Shown here: positions 43,475 to 52,062 of the stretch, piece by piece | How the letters are laid out: each line of letters begins with the position of its first letter | How positions within the stretch are numbered: position 1 is the first letter of the stretch | NCBI GenBank assembly: GCA_022566535.1 | Contig: JADFIR010000011.1 | Span: forward strand, 1-64,000 | From: Planctomycetota bacterium | Lineage (GTDB): Bacteria > Planctomycetota > Phycisphaerae > Phycisphaerales > SM1A02 | Length of the DNA: 64,000 nt | Reading direction: 5' to 3' | Position numbers and translations under genes: made by a program | The notes under the pieces: model-generated | Told to the model about the DNA's origin: nothing | Database searches by the model: none | What the model saw: the letters and a program-made list of their open reading frames with translations, nothing else

Positions 43475-45448
43475 CTAGCCGCGACCGGTCTCGCGCCTCC
43501 TGCCCGGCGGTCTGCCCCGCCGCACCTCCGGCAGCTTCACGATCACCGTCTCTGTCGCTGCGCCGACCGGCCCGCCTACGCCTGCCGGCAGCACCCGCAC
43601 CTCGATCTTCGCCTCATGCTTCTTGCGATCGATCACGATCTGGTCGATGCACCGTCGCACCGCGGCCTGCCGTTGATCGAGTGGTCCTTCGCGCAGCGAG
43701 GGCTCAAGGCATGCGACGAAGCGTGCAGTCTCGGCCGCGAGATCATGAACCTCCGCCTCTGTCAGCGCCAGGCGCTCCAGCGACTCGATTTGGGTCTCCA
43801 GTCGCTCGCGCTCTTTGTTCAGTTCTTCGAGACGCTGATCGACGAGCTGACGGTTCGCCTTGGTGATGTTGTCGAGCAGATTCCGCGTGGTTTTGTCGAT
43901 GCGCTTGAGGCGCGATTCCAGTTTCTTCTGCTGCTTGATGATCTGGTCCTCGTCCTCGCTGATGTGGATGCCCACCGCCTCGGTGATCCGCTTCCTGGCG
44001 CTCTTGCCTGCGTATCGAGCGTAGAAGTCCACCAGGGTCTTGATCACCGCCTCCTCGAGCGCGTCCTTGGGGACAGCGCCGAGTGTGCACACGCTCCGGC
44101 CGTGTCGAATGTAGCCGCCGCAGGCGTAGTGGAAGGTCCGCTTGCGTGCTCCGTTTTCGCCCCGAATGTTGTCGTAACGCGTGTAGCCCTCGTAACGACT
44201 CCCGCAGTTCGAGCAGACGCCAAGCCCCGAGAGCAGGAACTTGGCGCGCGGACCGGTCCAGCCACCGATGCGCTCGCCCGCCGGCGCGCCGGTCCGGGGA
44301 TTGATCCCGCGCTGGAGTCTCGATGAAGGTTGCTCCTGGAGGCGCTGCTTGGCCGACTCCCAGATGCGCCGACTCACGGTTGCCGGGTGGGCGTTCTCGA
44401 CCACGAGCCAATCCGACTCGTCGTTCTGTTCGAGGCGCCGGCCATGGACCCCCTTTCGCTCGACCGCTCGTCCATCGACGATGCGGTAGAACCGCGCATC
44501 GGTCCGTCGGTTCCAAGCCATGTCGCCTCTGTAGGCGGGGTTGATCAGGATTCCACGCACCGAGGTCAGCGACCACTTTCCGCTGTGGCGCGCTGCCCAT
44601 TCGGGTCCTCTTGATGTCGGCACGCCGTCTCGGTTCAGCGCGTCGGCGACGGCCTTGAAGCCGCGGCGCTCCTGGACGTACATCGTGAAGATCCGCTGGA
44701 TCGTTTCCACCCGGCTCTTCTCGCTGGGGATCAGCTTACACCGGTCCTTGCGGGAGACGCTGATCGACTCACCCCGTTCCAGCGTGCGGATCAGCTTGCC
44801 CTTCTGAGCGAACATCTGCTTGGTGCCGTCGCGCATGTAGCGGAGGAGGAACAGGAACTGGCCCGATTGGCTCTCATAGCCCAGGTCGTATCCGTAGGGC
44901 GGGGCGCCACCCATCCACCAGCCTTCACCGTTGCCTGCGGCATCCCCGTTGGTCGCCTTGCTCACCAACCCGCGAATGACCACCTTGGACAGGTCCTTGC
45001 TCTCCTCTCTGGCCTGCCATTGCTTGACCGGCCGAATCAGATCGTCGGTGCCATCGCCGGTGAAGTTCTCGCTGACGTAGCGGACCTCGACGCCGTGGGT
45101 GCGAAGGACGTGGCGGTAGTAGCCGGCCTCATCGTTGTCGATCCTGCCGAAGCGCTTGACGTCGTACACGATGATCATCCCGAAGTCGCAGGCGGGCCGC
45201 TTGGCGTCGGCCATCATCGCCTGGAATGCCCGTCGGCCGACGGTGCTGGTGCCGCTGATCGCATCGTCCACGTAGTAGCGCAGCAGCCGCAGGCCGTGCT
45301 CATCGGCGTACTTCTCAATCGCACGCTTCTGATCCGGAATCGACTGCTCCTGCCGATCGGTGGACCGCCGCACGTAGCCGACGGCCCGCAGGGCCCTGGT
45401 TCGCGCCTTGCCGCCGCGCGGGGCGTTGATGGTGTTGGCTCTGGCCAT
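43475..45448 (-). CDS. Large serine recombinase, complete copy
   Basis: The 657-residue protein has a resolvase domain (about 20-170) with YVRRS and catalytic Ser29, a recombinase domain (about 190-320), a zinc ribbon (CSNCGSRYEGY ... YACGGYIRHGRSVC, about 425-470) and a coiled coil (KQQKKLESRLKRIDKTTRNL and on). The tail is Pro/Arg rich. Large serine recombinases integrate and excise phages and islands without host factors. AGGAGGT precedes ATG 45448. A near-identical gene runs off the left end of the window in the same orientation, making this pair a 41.4-kb spaced direct repeat. Confidence 0.94.
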   Translation of the reverse strand: MARANTINAPRGGKARTRALRAVGYVRRSTDRQEQSIPDQKRAIEKYADEHGLRLLRYYVDDAISGTSTVGRRAFQAMMADAKRPACDFGMIIVYDVKRFGRIDNDEAGYYRHVLRTHGVEVRYVSENFTGDGTDDLIRPVKQWQAREESKDLSKVVIRGLVSKATNGDAAGNGEGWWMGGAPPYGYDLGYESQSGQFLFLLRYMRDGTKQMFAQKGKLIRTLERGESISVSRKDRCKLIPSEKSRVETIQRIFTMYVQERRGFKAVADALNRDGVPTSRGPEWAARHSGKWSLTSVRGILINPAYRGDMAWNRRTDARFYRIVDGRAVERKGVHGRRLEQNDESDWLVVENAHPATVSRRIWESAKQRLQEQPSSRLQRGINPRTGAPAGERIGGWTGPRAKFLLSGLGVCSNCGSRYEGYTRYDNIRGENGARKRTFHYACGGYIRHGRSVCTLGAVPKDALEEAVIKTLVDFYARYAGKSARKRITEAVGIHISEDEDQIIKQQKKLESRLKRIDKTTRNLLDNITKANRQLVDQRLEELNKERERLETQIESLERLALTEAEVHDLAAETARFVACLEPSLREGPLDQRQAAVRRCIDQIVIDRKKHEAKIEVRVLPAGVGGPVGAATETVIVKLPEVRRGRPPGRRRETGRG

Positions 45449-45562
45449 TCCTGGACCTCCTTTCGCAGCCCTGCGCGACGTGTCGTCCGCCCAGGGGGGT
45501 AAGGGGTCATGGGGGTCTAAGGTGGGCCGGAGATCAAGGCAATTGTGGGCAAATCCGGCGAG

Positions 45563-45610
45563 TTCTGGCCAGAATCTGGCCCTTCTGGCCCAGAATCGGC
45601 CAATGCGGCC
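45563..45610. promoter_or_regulatory. Clustered TCTGGCC/CGGCC repeats, copy B
   Basis: Counterpart of 1753-1800. TTCTGGCCAGAA here is a perfect 12-base palindrome, followed by TCTGGCC, TCTGGCCC, ATCGGCC and TGCGGCC. Possible binding sites for the recombinase or the 146-residue protein. Confidence 0.4.
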
Positions 45611-45750
45611 AGCCTGGGCCCGGATGCCGATTCCTCGCCCTCGGGCCTTGCTGTCGGGGCCACGTCGCGCATCATGCCAGCGGGTGCGCGCGAGCAGGTC
45701 GCCGCGATCACGTGCCCTGCAATGGCCGCCTTACGCGTTGGAGAATTCCA

Positions 45751-46191
45751 GTGATGTCAGACGCACAGCAATCTACGGACTCGTCGTCTGGACCATCGGC
45801 AACCGGGCGTCTCCGCGACCGCCGTCGAAGCATTCGTGTTCCGCTCCGAGTGATGCTCGATGTGCAGGATGAATTGACCGATCTGGCGGCGGCGCTCGGT
45901 TGTCTGACGGGGATACGGTCACTTCTTCGGGTGATGGGCGAGGTTGTTGAGCCGGCGGAGACCTCGGGCGGCAAGCCCAGCGCGGATCGAATCGGAACTG
46001 CTGCCGCGGAGCTCTTCGAGGGATCGCTCGACGAGTATCTGACCGATGCGGCATGGACGTTGCACCGCCAGGCAAACGCGGAAGTATTCATCGACCTCGC
46101 CGGCGCACCGGAGACGATCACGACTTGCGTGCAATTGCGGCTGTACCGGCTCCAGGCGCTGCTGAGGATGGCCTGTACATCTCAGAAATGA
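45751..46191 (+). CDS. Conserved hypothetical protein (146 aa), recombinase-associated, copy B
   Basis: Paralogue of the protein at 1941-2381 with the same length and divergent orientation to the recombinase. Substitutions are spread over the protein (for example LMEVRS to LTGIRS, and WVLRRQTNAEVLVD to WTLHRQANAEVFID) while the frame is kept, so it looks functional. GTG 45751 or ATG 45754 can start; the ribosome site GAGAATT is weaker than in copy A. No recognised domain. Confidence 0.6.
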   Translation: MMSDAQQSTDSSSGPSATGRLRDRRRSIRVPLRVMLDVQDELTDLAAALGCLTGIRSLLRVMGEVVEPAETSGGKPSADRIGTAAAELFEGSLDEYLTDAAWTLHRQANAEVFIDLAGAPETITTCVQLRLYRLQALLRMACTSQK

Positions 46192-46280
46192 GGTGCTCCA
46201 GCCCATCGCAGGAGCTTGAGGCCCGTTCCAGTAAGATCGCGTGTGCCCTAAGGCGGTTTCGCGCCTTGGGGCGCCGGTCT

Positions 46281-46403
46281 CGAAAACTGGCGCCGCCCCA
46301 AGATCCTCAAACACTTACGACGGCGCGAACGGCTCGGCGGGATGCTGAATTACTACCACCGGAAAGCGGCATGATGTGCTGGGTTGAGTATTGGACCCAT
46401 ACG
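46281..46403 (+). mobile_element. IS fragment: transposase C-terminus and right end
   Basis: The translated end reads [18 protein letters not shown]-stop, followed by GAGTATTGGACCCATACG, the family A end. The match to 4868-4945 is close. It sits between two partial copies of the 3' end of the 146-residue gene. Just left of it, 46265-46302 can form a hairpin around CTTGGGGCG. Confidence 0.7.
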
Positions 46404-46530
46404 CCATCACGACTTGCGTGCAATTGCGACTCTACCGGCTCCATACGCTGCTGCGGATGGCCTGTACCTCTCAGAAATGAGGTGCTCTCACCTGCGCGGC
46501 TCGGCCTCCGCGCTCACCGGTGCTCGAGGA
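46404..46530. repeat. Third, partial copy of the 146-aa gene 3' end and its flank
   Basis: CATCACGACTTGCGTGCAAT opens a block that repeats 46117-46198 with several mismatches and then continues into TCTCACCTGCGCGGCTCGG, the flank found after copy A (2390) but not directly after copy B. This shows at least three copies of the module end existed. Confidence 0.75.
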
Positions 46531-46560
46531 TTGTCGTGGTGACAGAGCAAGCCGCTGGCC

Positions 46561-46620
46561 GCCTAACGGCCGGCATCAGCGGTGGCGCGTAGCGCCGTCC
46601 GCTGCATGCCGTTGTTGGGC
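46561..46620 (-). other. Integron attC recombination site
   Basis: On the minus strand the 60-bp site runs from GCCCAAC (46620-46614, R'' fits RYYYAAC) to GTTAGGC (46567-46561, R' fits GTTRRRY). Inside, CGGCATGCAGCGG (46611-46599) and CCGCTGATGCCG (46582-46571) pair with one extra unpaired base in the L'' arm, as in true attC sites. The centre folds as GGCGC-GTA-GCGCC. The abi-like gene on the same strand ends within it, as gene cassettes do. No integrase gene or second attC was found in the window. Confidence 0.8.
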
Positions 46621-47781
46621 GGCACCTGCATCCTCTGTCTCTCTATCAGTCCCATGACGATATAGCTTCTCATCTATGTAGTGCAGAATCGTGCGTGCCG
46701 CGTTGATGACTAGCATGGCCTCGGGCTCGGGTAGGAGTATCGGGTTTGGGTGTGCAACACTCGCCTTGTTCCTCAGCGGGTTGAAGGAGTCAAGGATGGT
46801 TGCGATCGCGCGCAGGACGCGAAGGATGTCATCGCTCCGTGGACCGACGTCCCGAAACGCCGGGTGTCCCTCTCGGACCTGTTTGAATAGTCTGGTAAGG
46901 GTTGCATCCTCTGGGGCCGCGAGACCTGCCTTGCAAGAAACTTCGCGCAGGTAGCCGTGGAGGGCCGTATGGATCCGGTCAACACCGCTCGTTGCACCGG
47001 TAGCGCGCAGCAGCTCCTGCGCATCCAGAAGAGCCCGCTCTACCACCTCACTCGTAATGCGCAGCGTTGGCTGCTCGACGTGCGGGCCGGTGCGTAGCCG
47101 CGTGATCCAGCTGCGAATCTCTGCTGTACGTTGCGGCGTGCGAAGGTCGGAGCTACCTACTGGGAACCGCGCTAGAACGCCTTCTAAGATACGCGCCTGC
47201 ACCTGAGGTGCACTCTCTCTGAGGATTGTGATGAATCGCTCCCGAGTGGTACCGTCACGTGTGTACGGGTCAATGTCGAGGTCCAGCTCGACATAGAACT
47301 CTTGGTGGCTGCGATACGAAAAGTCGCCTAGGTAGCCGCCGGATACCCCGATGTATTTGTAGACGAGCTTGCTTATCTGTGATTTCTTCAAACCAAGCCC
47401 GCGTTGAATGGCCGGGTGTACTGGGCGCTCGAGCGCTAGTTCCACGGCAATGAAGCGGATGTAAGTGCCGAGTTCGGAAAGTACTTCCGCGATCTGCACG
47501 AACGCCTGCCGTTCCGCAGAGTTTTCTTGGCCACGCCGCAGTCGCTCGTACTGCTCCAGTGGGACGACACCGTGAAGCACCGAGAACTCGTCGTTGAAGT
47601 GGTTCGTGGCGTAAACGACACGGAAAGACACCGACCGCAGAATCTCGGCAGCTCGCGTTTGGGAGCGTTCCGCCAGCAGGCGGGCGGCATTTTCAAAGAG
47701 AAGCTGGCATTGGTCATGGGTCAGACCATCCTGCAGAATGGTGAAGTCGCCAGCTCCGCTGGCGTGATAGAGCTCAATCAT
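46576..47781 (-). CDS. Abortive-infection (Abi_C/HEPN) protein, probable integron cassette gene
   Basis: The 401-residue protein ends with an abortive-infection C-terminal domain (about 265-372) holding the HEPN motif R337-NKASVA-H344 in LRNKASVAHPNP. The N-terminal 250 residues are unassigned. HEPN Abi proteins usually cleave RNA to stop infected cells. The last 15 codons, including the stop, lie in the attC site, so the coding tail (QQRHAADGATRHR) is derived from attC. The gene starts 27 bases after the MmeI-like gene on the same strand, suggesting cotranscription. ATG 47781 is used; no strong ribosome site is close. Confidence 0.8.
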   Translation of the reverse strand: MIELYHASGAGDFTILQDGLTHDQCQLLFENAARLLAERSQTRAAEILRSVSFRVVYATNHFNDEFSVLHGVVPLEQYERLRRGQENSAERQAFVQIAEVLSELGTYIRFIAVELALERPVHPAIQRGLGLKKSQISKLVYKYIGVSGGYLGDFSYRSHQEFYVELDLDIDPYTRDGTTRERFITILRESAPQVQARILEGVLARFPVGSSDLRTPQRTAEIRSWITRLRTGPHVEQPTLRITSEVVERALLDAQELLRATGATSGVDRIHTALHGYLREVSCKAGLAAPEDATLTRLFKQVREGHPAFRDVGPRSDDILRVLRAIATILDSFNPLRNKASVAHPNPILLPEPEAMLVINAARTILHYIDEKLYRHGTDRETEDAGAAQQRHAADGATRHR

Positions 47782-47808
47782 GCCTGCCTCACAGTCCCTC
47801 CTCCTTGG

Positions 47809-50800
47809 TCACCTTGCCCGATCCAGGTTCAGCCGCAGCAAGCTGGCGAGCACGCGTTGGTCGCTCTGGCGCCGGCGGTCGATGAGGGGATGGTCGTCCG
47901 GAAGCGGCTGACCGGCGCCGGTCTCGATCCACACCTCAGCCCAATCCTCAGACCAGTCGCCGTCTGGATCGGTGGCTGCGTACGCGGCCAGCACGGCGCG
48001 GTCGAGCTTTTCGTGGGCGAGCCTGAGCCACATTGGCCGTTCATTGTAGAGATTGGTCAGCGTGCGTTTTTTGAGGCGCTGATCCTTTGCGGCCATGGCC
48101 ATGATCGCGGATTGACGGATCAGCGGTAGGGCTTCTTCGGGCACATCGGAGAAGTCGCCCATCGCATCGACCAGCCTGGTAATCCGGTCGATCCACTCCG
48201 GGGGGTTGAGCCAGCGCTCCCGTTGCTCGTTGAGCTCCCTCGCGGCGTCGGCGACCCGCCGATAGGCAGGATCATCCTCCGACTCCTCCCCCGGCGACCA
48301 CGGTAGGGGAAAGGTCTCGAAGCAGGTGGTCGGCGTGTAGCGGAAGCCCGATTCCGCCTCCCGCAACTGCGTCCCCATCCGACGCGCCCAGAGCTCATGG
48401 ATCGAACTGTGCAGCACGCCGAAGAAGTAGTCGTCGGAGCGCGCGAAGATGGGAATGGTCTTGTCCGGCTGAACAGATAACGGGATCCAAGCGAACAAGC
48501 GGTGCTTCGCGACCATTGTCGTTCCCAGCAAGCGATCCAATCTTGAGGCTGCTTCGCGCACTCCCTCGCCACTACGCCGAAACTGCCACCACTGCTCACG
48601 AATACGAGGATCGCGATTGTCTTGACGACTGCGCTTCACCTTCCTTCGGACGAGTTCAAATGCCGCTTCAAAACCAGCAGCTTCTGATTCGGTGTTGAAC
48701 TCATTGAAGTCGATAATCCAGTCTGTCGGGCGCCCGCTGACGAGAGCTTTCCCGTTAATCCATGGGTGGACCACCTCGAAACTACTCCTGCCATTTGGGT
48801 TAGGGGCCGAGAGGAGTCTATTCGCCTCCTCGAACGTGACCTCAAACTTCGCGCCCTTCTCTGGTGATCGCTGATAGATTCCCAGATTCTCCTGGAGCCG
48901 GGGTGTTTCAGTTAGATCAAGATCGCCGGTGAGATTCGCATTGATCCGCTCGACCGGTACACCATCAAGCACCCGCTGCGTGTCGGCGCCCCCGTCGAAC
49001 CCGACCATGGAGACGTGAACGGCGACGCCATCCTGGACCCACTCGCGGTCGGACCAGGCCATGAAGACGTCGCCGGTCTCTTTGATGCGCTTGAGCACTT
49101 TGCGGTTGTCGCCGCCGCGAATGCCCTGGGTGGCCAGGAGTCCCGCGCGGGGGCCGTGCAAAGCCGGCGATGCCATCGCCGGCTTTACAGTGGTGCGGAC
49201 AATTGCCCGCCTGGCGATCTCAAACCAGTAACAGCACAGATCGGACGTATTCGGCAAGTCAAACGCGTCGTACATCGCCTGGATGTAGGCATCATCGAGG
49301 CCGTATTGCCGAAACAGCTTGGAGCCCAGAAACGGCGGATTGCCGATGATGAAGTCCGCTCGCGGCCATTTCGCCGGCGCCGGATGTTGCGGGTCCGAGA
49401 GATCGAGGATCGCATCCCGCTCTTCGATCGCTTGCAGCGGCTCCAGGACCGGATCGCGCGGCGGGTTGAAACCGTTATCGCGCATCCACTGGAGATAGCC
49501 GATCCAGATGACGACCTGGGCCAGCTCGGTCGCGTAGGTGTTGATTTCCAGGCCGTGCAGTTGCGTGGGGCGAACGTGTGGGAACAGGCCGAGTCCGATC
49601 TCCGGCCGCGCGGCGTAGGTGATGACTTCCTTTTCTAGGTTCAGAAGCTGCTGGATCGCCACGTAGAGGAAGTTGCCGGAGCCGCAGGCGGGGTCGAGGA
49701 TGCGGATTGAAGACAGCCTGCTCAGGTATTCGTCCAGCAGCTTGCCAATGGCGTGCTCGGCTTTTTCGCGAGTAGTCTTGGCCTTCGCCTTTCGCCGGCG
49801 CACAAGTTGCTTTTCAACCTTCCCCTGGGTCTCGTTCCACTCCCGGCGAAGGGGAGCCATCACCACCGGCTCAACCACAAGCATGATGTCCTGGCGGCTG
49901 GTGAAGTGGGCACCGATCTGGGCTCGCTTGTCCGGGTCGAGGGAGCGCTCAAAGAGCGTGCCGAAGATGGCCGGCTCAACACTGGCCCAATCCTGGTTGG
50001 CCGCCAGGATCAGGACGCCAGTCTCGGGTTCAGTGAGCTGAAGCGCCGGCGCTTCATCGAACAGCTGCCCGTTGAACCAGGGAATTTCGGCCACGCCGAA
50101 CGCTCCGCCGCTGCGCATCCGAGCGAACAGATCGGTCATGCGCTTGGTCAGTTCGGCCGGTTTGGATTTCCACTGGACGAGCAGTTGCTTGAACAGGTCG
50201 CGCGGCAGGAGGTCGACGTCCTCGGCAAAGAGGCAGAACATGCACTTCATCAGGAAGTGCGCGGCGACGTGGGGGTCGTGGCCGCGGTCGCGCAGGCCGA
50301 GGGCAAGCTGGGCGAATCGGCCGGCAACTTCCTCCGTGATCTTCTCCGCAGTCGCGGTCGGCCGGAATGAATGCGGATCGGTGAAGACTCGGCGCAGCAG
50401 ACCGAGGCCACGGGGCTCGGCCATTTGCCTGAGTGTGACGACATGGACCTGTTTGGCGGTACCGGTGAAGTTCGTGTGAATCTCCGTCCGTGTGATGTCG
50501 CTGACGATAAGCAACGGCGGGTTCTCCAGCGCTTCGCGATACTGCAGAAGTTGCTGATAGGCCCCGGCCAGGTCTTTGTGCTTGTCTTTGGTCTTGTATT
50601 CCCAGCCGAACTTCCCCCGCCACCAGACATCCGCCCAGCCACGCTCGCCCTTGGCCCCTTTCGAGGCTGGCCCGGCCACCTTGACACCCTTCTCAAACGT
50701 GTACTTGGCCCCGGTCTTGTCATACTCGGCGGGCGTCGGCTGTCCGAGAAGGCGACACAGGTCGAGGAAGTGCTCCTGACTGGCAGCGCGCTCAGGCAGC

Positions 50801-50871
50801 TTCACCGGAAGCCACTTGGCGACGAATTGGGCGGGCGTCAGGTCCGAAGCCATGCGGGGATTGTGGATCAT
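47809..50871 (-). CDS. MmeI-like (type IIL) restriction-modification enzyme
   Basis: The 1020-residue single-chain enzyme combines cutting, methylation and recognition. An N-terminal PD-(D/E)xK nuclease has D81 and E91-Y-K93 (WADVWWRGKFGWEYK). A helical linker follows, then an adenine methyltransferase with DPACGSGNFL (motif I) and IIGNPPF (motif IV). The C-terminal third is the target-recognition part (RLFAWIPLSVQ ... CFETFPLPW). Type IIL enzymes methylate one strand and cut at a fixed distance. A 27-base perfect palindrome is inserted in frame at 49160-49186. Both ATG 50871 and 50853 are possible starts. It leads the Abi gene in a likely two-gene defence unit. DISARM-type methylases are an alternative relative. 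Confidence 0.85.
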   Translation of the reverse strand: MIHNPRMASDLTPAQFVAKWLPVKLPERAASQEHFLDLCRLLGQPTPAEYDKTGAKYTFEKGVKVAGPASKGAKGERGWADVWWRGKFGWEYKTKDKHKDLAGAYQQLLQYREALENPPLLIVSDITRTEIHTNFTGTAKQVHVVTLRQMAEPRGLGLLRRVFTDPHSFRPTATAEKITEEVAGRFAQLALGLRDRGHDPHVAAHFLMKCMFCLFAEDVDLLPRDLFKQLLVQWKSKPAELTKRMTDLFARMRSGGAFGVAEIPWFNGQLFDEAPALQLTEPETGVLILAANQDWASVEPAIFGTLFERSLDPDKRAQIGAHFTSRQDIMLVVEPVVMAPLRREWNETQGKVEKQLVRRRKAKAKTTREKAEHAIGKLLDEYLSRLSSIRILDPACGSGNFLYVAIQQLLNLEKEVITYAARPEIGLGLFPHVRPTQLHGLEINTYATELAQVVIWIGYLQWMRDNGFNPPRDPVLEPLQAIEERDAILDLSDPQHPAPAKWPRADFIIGNPPFLGSKLFRQYGLDDAYIQAMYDAFDLPNTSDLCCYWFEIARRAIVRTTVKPAMASPALHGPRAGLLATQGIRGGDNRKVLKRIKETGDVFMAWSDREWVQDGVAVHVSMVGFDGGADTQRVLDGVPVERINANLTGDLDLTETPRLQENLGIYQRSPEKGAKFEVTFEEANRLLSAPNPNGRSSFEVVHPWINGKALVSGRPTDWIIDFNEFNTESEAAGFEAAFELVRRKVKRSRQDNRDPRIREQWWQFRRSGEGVREAASRLDRLLGTTMVAKHRLFAWIPLSVQPDKTIPIFARSDDYFFGVLHSSIHELWARRMGTQLREAESGFRYTPTTCFETFPLPWSPGEESEDDPAYRRVADAARELNEQRERWLNPPEWIDRITRLVDAMGDFSDVPEEALPLIRQSAIMAMAAKDQRLKKRTLTNLYNERPMWLRLAHEKLDRAVLAAYAATDPDGDWSEDWAEVWIETGAGQPLPDDHPLIDRRRQSDQRVLASLLRLNLDRAR
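49160..49186. repeat. 27-base palindrome inserted in the MmeI-like gene
   Basis: AAAGCCGGCGATG and CATCGCCGGCTTT pair perfectly around a single C. In the protein it adds about a dozen residues (TVKPAMASPALHG) between the end of a conserved helix (ARRAIV) and PRAGLLATQGIRGG, where I expect homologues to be continuous. It resembles a REP-type or palindromic coding element. Confidence 0.65.
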
Positions 50872-51091
50872 TCACGGCAGCGTGTCGAGGCCCATGAGCC
50901 GAGCTCTGATCCACCGGTGGGTGGAGAGCCAGGACTGTGAGTGCGTGATCGGGATTACGCACAAACGCTTATCCTGATTTCAAATAGAGAGACACGCCGA
51001 ATCTGCAGCGAGGCAAAATGCGGCAAAACGCGGCAAATCGGGACGAGCCGGCAAGCTCAGGACAAGAATGTTGAGGAGGGCCAGCTAGCCT

Positions 51092-51727
51092 ATGAGCGTG
51101 TTGCGCCTCGGCCACAGCGTACGTCGGGTCTTCATCGACCAAGCCGACACGGCGATGGGAGCGGTCACCGCCGAACTGGCGTCCGACTTCGAGGGGGCAA
51201 ACTGTGTTCCACTGATCGGCGCGGGGGCGTCTGCCGCTCCGCCGTCAAACGTTCCGCTGGCCGCCTCACTGATGTTCGAGCTGCGCCGAGCGTTGTGGAA
51301 GAGCGTTCTTCCCTTCGTCAGATCGCACCAGCTACCTGCAACCGCTCGAGAATCAGCCAAGGCGATCCTGAAGGAAGCGCGCCTGGAGCGCATACTCCAG
51401 GCCCTCCAGGAGGTGCACGGACCGAAAGCCATCCATCGGTTCCTAGACGTTCTTGACGCCGAGCAGTGGAACCAAACGCATGCTGCGATTGCATCGTTAG
51501 CGACATCCGGCAGATTGCCCGTCTGTATTACCCTCAACTTTGACTGTCTGATTGAGAAGTCAATTCAGGCACATGGCGGCGGGGTCAGGACCGAATGTCC
51601 GTTGAAAGACAATGCAGGCTTTGAGACCGGAGGCGATCCCGTTCGATGCAGACTCATTAAGCCGCATGGGTCGATCGCCCCTGCTGGATTTGAAGGAGGA
51701 AGGTGTGGTACCAGCCCAATGTCCGAG
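51092..51727 (+). pseudogene. SIR2-like defence gene, truncated by a repeat element
   Basis: Residues 35-200 form the first part of a SIR2-like NADase domain: CVPLIGAGASAAPPSNVPLA with the GAGAS loop (43-47), ITLNFDCLIEKS with the N-F-D motif (149-151), and LIKPHGSI with the catalytic-type histidine (192). Homology stops at residue 212, exactly where repeat C begins at 51728; the frame then runs on through unrelated sequence to 51994. Intact SIR2 defence proteins deplete NAD during infection. Upstream, 50872-51091 has no gene. Confidence 0.7.
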
Positions 51728-51868
51728 AAGGCCGCTTCTGTTGAGCGACTCCGGGCCGCGCATGAAGAGGCAGCCTCATGTGTCGGGCACCCTCGGCGGG
51801 TACTTCGTCCGCGACACCTCTCGGACAATCGGTCTGTTGACCACTGGGTTACTGCTTCGAGTCCAAGT
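51728..51868. repeat. Dispersed repeat C, copy 2
   Basis: Matches 12524-12660. It begins AAGGCCGCTTCTGTTGAGCG and ends near TTCGAGTCCAAGT. It marks the break in the SIR2-like gene. Confidence 0.7.
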
Positions 51869-52062
51869 GGGAGAAGAGGACGGCACGGCGTATCAGGTCA
51901 CGATCGTCCGAAGCGCATAGACCAGTCACTCCTCATCGAGCACCTCTCGCCTCAGCCGCCGCCGGGGCTTTCTCTCCGGCCTCGGGTAGACTGATCGCCG
52001 TGCCGCGGACCATGGTTTGTATAGAATCGTGCTACTCGTGGACCACTCGCCGGAGGTGAGCC

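Larger units (their letters stand above)
43811..46194. repeat. Long direct repeat, copy B (recombinase module)
   Basis: Matches 1-2384 at offset 43810 with no net indel. After 46194 the sequence departs from copy A and an IS fragment begins. Confidence 0.93.

Noticed and set aside
51092-51994. 300-residue intact SIR2 protein
   Set aside because: The last 90 codons are the dispersed repeat and flanking DNA read through; SIR2 similarity stops at residue 212.
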